NCBI GenBank assembly: GCA_903839965.1 | Contig: CAIMEK010000264.1 | Location: forward strand, 1 to 19,488 | From: an uncultured Acetobacteraceae bacterium | Lineage (GTDB): Bacteria > Pseudomonadota > Alphaproteobacteria > Acetobacterales > Acetobacteraceae | Direction of reading: 5' to 3' | Length of the DNA: 19,488 nt | Shown here: positions 14,924 to 19,488 of the stretch, piece after piece | Numbering within the stretch: position 1 is the first letter of the stretch | Layout of the letters: the number at the start of each line of letters is the position of its first letter | The notes under the pieces: model-generated | What the model was told of the DNA's origin: nothing | The model's database searches: none | The model's input: the letters and a program-made list of their open reading frames with translations, nothing else | Program-made: the position numbers and the translations under genes

Positions 14924-14937
14924 TTGATCTAGATCAA
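14924..14937 (+). promoter_or_regulatory. perfect FNR/FixK/Anr-type box
   Basis: TTGATCTAGATCAA matches the TTGAT-N4-ATCAA consensus of the FNR/FixK regulators exactly and is fully palindromic. On the + strand a TATGCC -10-like hexamer lies at 14962-14967. That places the box centre close to -41.5 from a start near 14973, the class II activator layout. The minus direction has no comparable -10. The only downstream candidate in this direction is the weak ORF at 15037. Confidence 0.6.
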
Positions 14938-15036
14938 TGTAAAAAGCTCCCGCTTGGGTGCTATGCCACCGTCAGTGCGTATCTGAGATCGGGGGAACGA
15001 AATCTGCACGCGGGCGCCGCTGAACCTGAGGTTATA

Positions 15037-15435
15037 GTGGGCATCGATTCTGCGAACCTGATGATAAACGTTGTGTTGTGGAAATGGAAGCTGATGCCAT
15101 GCACCATAGAATTCTCGCCTCCTTCGCTTCAAATGGCTAACCGCTCTCGCAGGCTGTGCCAGCGCACTGTTTATAGACATACGAAAAGAATGCCGACTGG
15201 TGAAAACTGGGCAACTTGCATTAGCGCAAGCAGCTATCTGTTAGGGCTCGACGTGGGCAGGCCACCCTCCCTTTACGAGAGGCCACTTGAGCAATTGAAA
15301 TGCGCGTTGACGACGTTGATGCGCGGTCGGGAATGCATGAGTAAACTCGGGGTTTCGGTCAATATGCCAGACACTATTCACCCTGCCAACGTGGGGCGGG
15401 CGATCGAGATCTGCCAGCTGGACTGGGCGGAATGA
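15037..15435 (+). CDS. doubtful hypothetical protein downstream of the FNR-type box
   Basis: This 132-codon ORF begins with GTG behind a TGAGG that could serve as a Shine-Dalgarno site. I do not recognise the product. Its second half (from about MPTGENWATC) looks more protein-like than the first, with IHPANVGRAIEICQLDWAE at the end. Codon use is less GC-rich than the catabolic genes. No signal peptide or membrane segment is evident. Its main support is position: it is the first + strand ORF after a perfect FNR/FixK-type site, about 65 bp from the predicted transcript start. It could equally be a chance ORF, with the box serving an untranslated RNA or nothing. Confidence 0.3.
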   Translation: MGIDSANLMINVVLWKWKLMPCTIEFSPPSLQMANRSRRLCQRTVYRHTKRMPTGENWATCISASSYLLGLDVGRPPSLYERPLEQLKCALTTLMRGRECMSKLGVSVNMPDTIHPANVGRAIEICQLDWAE

Positions 15436-15520
15436 GCATCGGCAGACCCAATCGAATGGGTATTTCGGATGATGTTTGCACGTCAGCATGCCGGCAGGTT
15501 AAGATGAATGGCTATGCAAA

Positions 15521-16714
15521 ATGACAGGAAACAGGGCGCCTCAAATCATGGTGGATCGGAAAGCGTTCGAGGGCTTCTCAGTGGTAGGAGGACCACTTTA
15601 CTGTGCGGGTTGCCGCCTCGGCTTGGTGCGCGGAGGAACGAACACCATCGCCTTAGGGCTGGCACTTGGGGGATTCTTGTGGGTAGTCCAAGTGACTCTC
15701 ATGCTCATCGATGGGAATAGTGAACGAATATTATCCCTATCTGTGATCGGTGCGCACGTGCGCCTGCTTGTGGTTATTCCGCTGGTGTTCGTGTGCGAGG
15801 CCTGGCTGGCTCCTCGGATGGCCGCATTCGTGCACGGGATCGTCAACTCGGGGCTTGTGCCCAACGCGGAATTGCCGGCCTTGCAATCCGAAGTCGCGGC
15901 AATTTCCCGGTGGAGGAAGGCTTGGCTTCCTGAGCTATGTTGCCTGATGCTGGCCGCACCACTATCGTTCATTTTGCCGCCTATGGATTTGGCCGGAGGA
16001 ACGGCCATATACCACCCGAATCCCAACACAGGTGGAATGACTTTGTCCGGCGGATGGTACTGGATCGTCTGCCTGATGCTGTTTCGCTTTCTGCTCTTTC
16101 GCTGGTTTTGGCAGTTGGCTCTATGGTGTCATTTTCTTTTTCGCATGTCGAGATTGCGACTTCACCTCGTGCCAACAAATCCGGACTGCGCTGGTGGACT
16201 AGGATCTTTGGAACTCGTTCACAGTCAATTTGCGCCGTTTATTTTTGCGATCTCGGCCGTTGAGTCGGCGTCGTTTGCCGAGGGGCTTTCCATTGGCGCA
16301 TTTCCTTTCAAGGCAATATATCCACAGGTTGTGCTTCTCCTCATCATGTACGCAGTATTATTTCTAACGCCTTTGCTGCTTTTTGCTTTTAAACTTAAAG
16401 AATGCCGTTCGAAAGGTTTGGCGGATTATGGAAGGGTCGCAGCCCGCTATGTGAATGAGTTCGAAAAGAAGTGGGTGGGCACTACTGATACTGCTGATGG
16501 GTCGGAGCTTCTGGGCACGGCAGATATACAATCCTTGGCTGATTTGGCGAACAGCGTCAGCATCGTGCGCAATGTTCGGATAGTCCCTGTAAGTCAGCGC
16601 ATGCTGGTGGCGTTGGGAGTTCCAGCATTGTTGCCATTCCTGCCTCTAATTCTATTTATTTATCCCATAGAATCATTGGCAGAGCAAATTGTTAAGGCCC
16701 TATTTGCCCAATGA
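15521..16714 (+). CDS. uncharacterised multi-pass membrane protein
   Basis: This protein of up to 397 residues has about five or six hydrophobic segments (near 45-65, 82-100, 137-155, 185-205, 270-295, and a C-terminal hairpin around 365-385). I recognise it from memory as an unnamed family in proteobacteria. The family's cytoplasmic segment GLADYGRVAARYVNEFEKKW is followed by LLGTADIQSLADLANS and a final hydrophobic stretch; these are present. The start is uncertain. ATG 15521 opens the frame, while ATG 15548 (MVDRKAFEG) fits better with a weak promoter-like pair TTGCAC/TAAGAT at 15476-15505. Codon use is clearly less GC-rich than the flanking genes (many TTT, ATT, AAA, TTG), consistent with transfer from another genome. 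Function is unknown. It stands alone, with about 500 bp of non-coding DNA after it. Confidence 0.85.
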   Translation: MTGNRAPQIMVDRKAFEGFSVVGGPLYCAGCRLGLVRGGTNTIALGLALGGFLWVVQVTLMLIDGNSERILSLSVIGAHVRLLVVIPLVFVCEAWLAPRMAAFVHGIVNSGLVPNAELPALQSEVAAISRWRKAWLPELCCLMLAAPLSFILPPMDLAGGTAIYHPNPNTGGMTLSGGWYWIVCLMLFRFLLFRWFWQLALWCHFLFRMSRLRLHLVPTNPDCAGGLGSLELVHSQFAPFIFAISAVESASFAEGLSIGAFPFKAIYPQVVLLLIMYAVLFLTPLLLFAFKLKECRSKGLADYGRVAARYVNEFEKKWVGTTDTADGSELLGTADIQSLADLANSVSIVRNVRIVPVSQRMLVALGVPALLPFLPLILFIYPIESLAEQIVKALFAQ

Positions 16715-17160
16715 TCGCTATGCGGACTGGCGATACTTCGCAGTGCTGGACGACAGCTTTGGCCGGGCTGGAGGTCCGGCCGAGCATTCTTGCGGTGGTC
16801 AGCGGCGCAACTGTTCCGCTACGGCGTCGATGGATGAGCATTTTGTGCTTGCGGGAAACAGATCCATTGCGTCGTAACCGCCGCCAGCTTGTCCGCATTA
16901 ATCCGGATCAATTCGAGCCTTGGAGGACCGCTTTGGATTGACTGCGACGGTTCAGGCCCCAAGGCCGGCTCCCGCTCGCTGACCGCGCCACAGAGGAGGT
17001 TCGGGAGCGAGCTGAACGGTTTTGGACTGTATGCACCCGGCGAAGCTGAGGGTAGCTCGTGTCGTTATCGCGAACGCTCGGCGGTGAACCCCGGCACCTT
17101 GCTGAGCGCACGCGCGGAAGCTGGGCCTTGGCGACAGCGAAGCAGTTGTTCGGGACGAAC
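16715..17160. other. apparently non-coding stretch
   Basis: About 450 bp follow the membrane protein gene. Every ORF is short, lacks family motifs and overlaps ORFs on the other strand. No convincing stem-loop or repeat was found. Confidence 0.5.
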
Positions 17161-17189
17161 TTGCGCCCATTTTGCATAGGAGTTATATC
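17161..17189 (+). promoter_or_regulatory. candidate sigma70-type promoter of the secreted two-repeat gene
   Basis: TTGCGC (17161-17166) and TATATC (17184-17189) are 17 bp apart. A start near 17196 would give a leader of about 20 nt that just includes the AGGAG site. The spacing is ideal and the hexamers are moderate matches. Confidence 0.35.
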
Positions 17190-17216
17190 GAACTTGCAAA
17201 TGCAGGAGAGACATCT

Positions 17217-17816
17217 ATGCACGGGAAACTGACCTCATCTAATGTTAGAGCTGTGGTCCTGGTTGCTTTCTCCGGGTTATTTTTTGGCGCGGCGAGTGTT
17301 GCGCCAGCGTCCGCCCAGAACAGGAGCGCGATGCGCGCTGATGTGGTGGAAATGCGCGCAGTCGTCGAGTCGATCGACCAGAAGGCGCGCACGGTGCTGC
17401 TTCGCGAAGCGGACGGCACGCTCGCGAGCCTGAAGATCGGTCCTGAGGTTCGAAACCTGCCGCAGGTGAAGGCAGGCGATGTTGTCGTGCTGCGGTACGG
17501 CGAGGCGCTGATCGCACAAGCCATGCCACGGGGCGCAGGCATGGCTCAGCCACAAGCCGAGGCGATCGCCGGGCGGACGCCGAAGGGCACATTGCCGGGC
17601 GCAGCGGTCGCGGATTCGGTTACCGCGCGTGTGAAGATCACGGCCATCGACTTGCAGCGCAATATGGTCAGCTTCACCGGGCCGCAGGGAGGAGCGCAGA
17701 CCGTTCCGGTAGTGCACCCCGAAATGCAGCGCCTGCTGCGCACTCTGAAGGTGGGCGACGACGTCGACGTGACCTTCCAGAGGGCGCTCGCGATCCGGGT
17801 GGTCCGCGGCGGCTGA
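17217..17816 (+). CDS. secreted protein with two beta-barrel-like repeats, function unknown
   Basis: This 199-residue protein has a Sec signal peptide (about 1-34, ending PASAQN). Two related blocks follow. The first (about 44-100) reads VVESIDQKARTVLLREADG and ends in VKAGDVVVLRYGEALIA. The second (about 133-195) reads VKITAIDLQRNMVSF and ends in VKVGDDVDVTFQRALAI-like residues (LKVGDDVDV at 177-185). The shared pattern is V-x-x-I-D, a turn, then a pE-x-r/q-L segment and a V/L-K-x-G-D strand. It suggests two small OB-like or CusF-like barrels. No metal-binding Met/His cluster is obvious, so copper binding should not be assumed. AGGAG at 17204-17208 is 8 nt before the ATG, which sets the start. 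A 9-bp stem-loop follows the gene. It appears to be a single-gene unit. Confidence 0.85.
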   Translation: MHGKLTSSNVRAVVLVAFSGLFFGAASVAPASAQNRSAMRADVVEMRAVVESIDQKARTVLLREADGTLASLKIGPEVRNLPQVKAGDVVVLRYGEALIAQAMPRGAGMAQPQAEAIAGRTPKGTLPGAAVADSVTARVKITAIDLQRNMVSFTGPQGGAQTVPVVHPEMQRLLRTLKVGDDVDVTFQRALAIRVVRGG

Positions 17817-17845
17817 TCGTAGCGACCGGTTCGAGACCGAATTTA

Positions 17846-17874
17846 CGGCGGCACCGGTTGCTGGCGTGCCGCCG
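17846..17874 (+). terminator. perfect 9-bp stem-loop after the two-repeat gene
   Basis: CGGCGGCAC (17846-17854) pairs exactly with GTGCCGCCG (17866-17874) over 11 nt, 29 nt after the stop codon. It has no T-run, like most of the GC-rich stems here. Confidence 0.5.
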
Positions 17875-18516
17875 ATGGCTGGAGCGCCGGGGTGATCAGG
17901 CTGGCGCACCAGGTGAAGGGGAGGCGCGTTGGGCAGAGCGCCCGATGTGACTGTGTCCCGACGAGGTGGCAAAGTTTACCGCCAATGGTTGCGCCAGTGG
18001 AATGCTTCACCACTGACGAGATAACTGCGACCAATCGTGGGGAGGGTATATTCCGCGTGCCTCGGCACTGAGGGCTAACGATAAGGCCCACCTGGGTTCG
18101 CGCGCTCCGCTCCTGGATTAATCGAAGCGCGAACGGATGTTCCGCCGAGATTCTGGCCGCTACCGATCGATGCCCGCGCGCGTCCCGATCGCTAGCCGCG
18201 CATGGACAAGTACGGTCCCGATCGTAGACTTGCCGCCATGCTCTTGCTGCGCAAATTCGGACGTTGCTGACCAGATTCAGAATGGACTTTAATGAAGGAA
18301 AGCCCAAAGATCACGAGTGGGCAGGCAGGGCCGGCCGGGCATCTGGTGGCTCGCGATCGGATTGACCAGGAGGATGCAATGCCACGGTTGCGTTCTGAGG
18401 TCGGACTCCATTGCCTCGGCCATCTCGCACCGACTGCCGCCTTGGCTATCGGATTCCACAAATGGCCGTAGCGGACAGGTTGCTCGCGGCGGCCCTTTTC
18501 GATCAGGAGGTGTTCA
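17875..18516. other. long intergenic stretch before the SYLF gene
   Basis: About 640 bp without a supported gene. A 30-codon ORF at 18379-18471 has a good AGGAGG site (18368-18373) 5 nt before its ATG, but its product (starting MPRLRSEVGLHCL) has no recognisable feature. It could be a leader peptide for the SYLF gene 45 bp downstream, or chance. Otherwise I see only the weak promoter candidate listed separately. Confidence 0.45.
18264..18293 (+). promoter_or_regulatory. weak promoter candidate upstream of the SYLF gene
   Basis: TTGCTG (18264-18269) and TTTAAT (18288-18293) lie 18 bp apart, about 220 bp upstream of the SYLF start. The -10 is good and the -35 partial. The long leader would include the small ORF at 18379. 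Confidence 0.25.
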
Positions 18517-19065
18517 ATGAATCTCACCCGACGCGCCTTGGTTGGCGGCTTGGCGACGGTTGCCCCGTTGGCCCCTGCTTTCGCTGCCGCGCCGAAAACT
18601 GATCCGGCACTCGACCGGGCAGCCGCGGCGGCCTTGAGACAGTTGATTGCCGGGAATCCAGCAGCGCGAAAACTGAGCGAAAATGCGGTTGCGGTGTTGG
18701 TGTTTCCGAAGATCGTGAAGGTCGGTTTTTTGCTCGGCGGCGCCTATGGCGAGGGTGCACTGCGGCAGAGCGGCTCAACACTGAGCTACTACAACTCGGC
18801 GGCTGGGTCATGGGGCTTGCAGGCCGGGGCGCAATGGTTCGGCTATGCGCTGTTCTTCATGAACGCTGCGGCACTGAAATACCTCGACCAATCGCAGGGC
18901 TTCGAGATTGGTGTCGGACCAAGCGTGGTGGTCGTGGATCAGGGTTTGGCGCGCAAGATGACCTCAACGACGCTGACGCAGGACATCTACGCCTTCATCT
19001 TCAACCAGAAGGGCATCATGGCAGGCTTGGGCATCGAAGGCTCGAAGATCACGAAAATCCAGTGA
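18517..19065 (+). CDS. SYLF (YSC84) domain lipid-binding exported protein
   Basis: This 182-residue protein has a signal peptide with a twin Arg (TRRALVGGL, ending APAFAAAP near 25), so export is Tat-like or Sec. The rest is one SYLF/YSC84 domain. Visible marks are AVLVFPKIVKVGFLLGGAYG, then GSWGLQAGAQWFGYALFFMN, the FEIGVGPSVVVVD strand and AFIFNQKGIMAGLGIEGSKI at the C-terminus. SYLF domains bind phosphoinositides in eukaryotes. In bacteria they occur as small exported or lipoprotein forms of unclear role, probably at membranes. AGGAGG at 18505-18510, 6 nt before the ATG, is the strongest Shine-Dalgarno site nearby. The length is typical of bacterial members. It stands alone, followed by a 10-bp stem-loop. 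Confidence 0.93.
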   Translation: MNLTRRALVGGLATVAPLAPAFAAAPKTDPALDRAAAAALRQLIAGNPAARKLSENAVAVLVFPKIVKVGFLLGGAYGEGALRQSGSTLSYYNSAAGSWGLQAGAQWFGYALFFMNAAALKYLDQSQGFEIGVGPSVVVVDQGLARKMTSTTLTQDIYAFIFNQKGIMAGLGIEGSKITKIQ

Positions 19066-19118
19066 GCGAGTCGGCGCTTGGCGGCCGCATCGTAGGCGCG
19101 TGCGGCCGGTGGCTGATT

Positions 19119-19149
19119 GTGAGCACCGATCCCGTTGGGCGGTGCTCAC
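19119..19149 (+). terminator. perfect 10-bp stem-loop after the SYLF gene
   Basis: GTGAGCACCG (19119-19128) pairs exactly with CGGTGCTCAC (19140-19149) over 11 nt, 53 nt after the stop codon. A second smaller stem (CGGCCGCA with TGCGGCCG, about 19083-19108) lies between. No T-run is present, so Rho-independent action is uncertain. Confidence 0.5.
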
Positions 19150-19488
19150 GGCTCAATCGGCCAATGCGGCGGGTGGATGACGGCGAGGGTCTCGAGATCG
19201 ACGATCCATTCGCGCAATTGGGACCAAATTCACCGCCACCGGCTGAACGTGCGCGCCGACGACAGGAAACAAGATCACAAAAACGCCTGCACTGAGCGTG
19301 GTCGGACTTCGAGCGTCGTGCGCAATTCTATTCCTTGAACGCCAAGTTGGCCGGAACCAACGAAACGCCCGGATTTGACGGATAGGCGGACAAAGCCGGA
19401 ACGGATCGGTGTGACTTCCGAGACGGAACAAGGGGTTGGGCGCCGCCGACGGTCTGGCCAGTACGCCGGCGATGGTGACGGGAATCAA
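19150..19488. other. window end without a supported gene
   Basis: A minus-strand frame runs off the window end but its translation is Arg/Pro-rich with no motif. Another minus-strand frame entering from the edge ends at a TAG near 19335 (tail VPANLAFKE) and could be the 3' end of a gene outside. Neither can be named. Confidence 0.4.

Larger units (their letters stand above)
14432..15036. other. gene-poor stretch with small palindromes
   Basis: About 600 bp separate the lipocalin gene from a doubtful ORF. Short ORFs on both strands show no recognisable family. Base composition turns more AT-rich toward the right. It holds a 15-bp palindrome at 14532-14546 and the FNR-type box at 14924-14937. 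I see no transposase, RNA gene or repeat array. Confidence 0.5.

Noticed and set aside
17826..17842. CGGTTCGAGACCG resembling a tRNA T-arm
   Set aside because: Only three stem pairs form, and no anticodon arm, D-arm or acceptor stem lies at the needed distances.
19153..19488. 111-residue minus-strand ORF running off the window end
   Set aside because: The composition is Arg/Pro-rich, no domain is recognisable, and it has stem-loop DNA nearby. It could only be judged with sequence beyond the edge.

Overview
The window is GC-rich, Gram-negative DNA. The evidence is strong Shine-Dalgarno sites, Tat-like and Sec signal peptides, a lipoprotein, an outer-membrane barrel ending in Phe, and a perfect FNR/FixK-type box. 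The style of the proteins (multiple Tat-type solute-binding proteins, SYLF protein, ACS-type MFS carrier, IclR regulator) suggests an alphaproteobacterium, perhaps Acetobacteraceae. That placement is an inference from protein character, not from a marker gene. No rRNA, tRNA, CRISPR array or intact mobile element was seen.

Region 1 (1-5766, + strand) holds an RraA/HMG-aldolase-family enzyme, then a polar-amino-acid-type ABC importer: two permeases, two solute-binding proteins (SBPs), the ATPase, and a third SBP. The SBPs are recent paralogues, and a 17-bp duplicated 3' end after the first one looks like a duplication scar. All three keep the Arg that binds a ligand carboxylate. By my alignment they have lost the Asp that binds the alpha-amino group, having Ser, Asn and Ala there. 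Perfect GC-rich stem-loops bracket the region and separate the aldolase gene from the transporter.

Region 2 (5994-10946) holds a minus-strand group: an MFS anion/carboxylate carrier and two D-2-hydroxyacid dehydrogenases. An IclR-family regulator diverges from it across a 356-bp gap containing TGTGCAG/CTGCACA half-sites. Together with region 1 this reads as a locus for uptake and oxidation or cleavage of hydroxy- or oxo-carboxylic acids. The substrate is unknown.

Region 3 (11116-14431, - strand) holds a coupled lipocalin lipoprotein and outer-membrane beta-barrel pair, a DUF2254 membrane protein, and a frameshifted remnant of an ABC-2 permease next to it.

Region 4 (14432-19488) is gene-poor and partly less GC-rich. 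It contains an FNR/FixK-type palindrome upstream of a doubtful ORF, an uncharacterised multi-pass membrane protein with unlike codon use, a secreted two-repeat protein, and a SYLF (YSC84) lipid-binding protein. Several 400-700 bp stretches hold no gene I can support.
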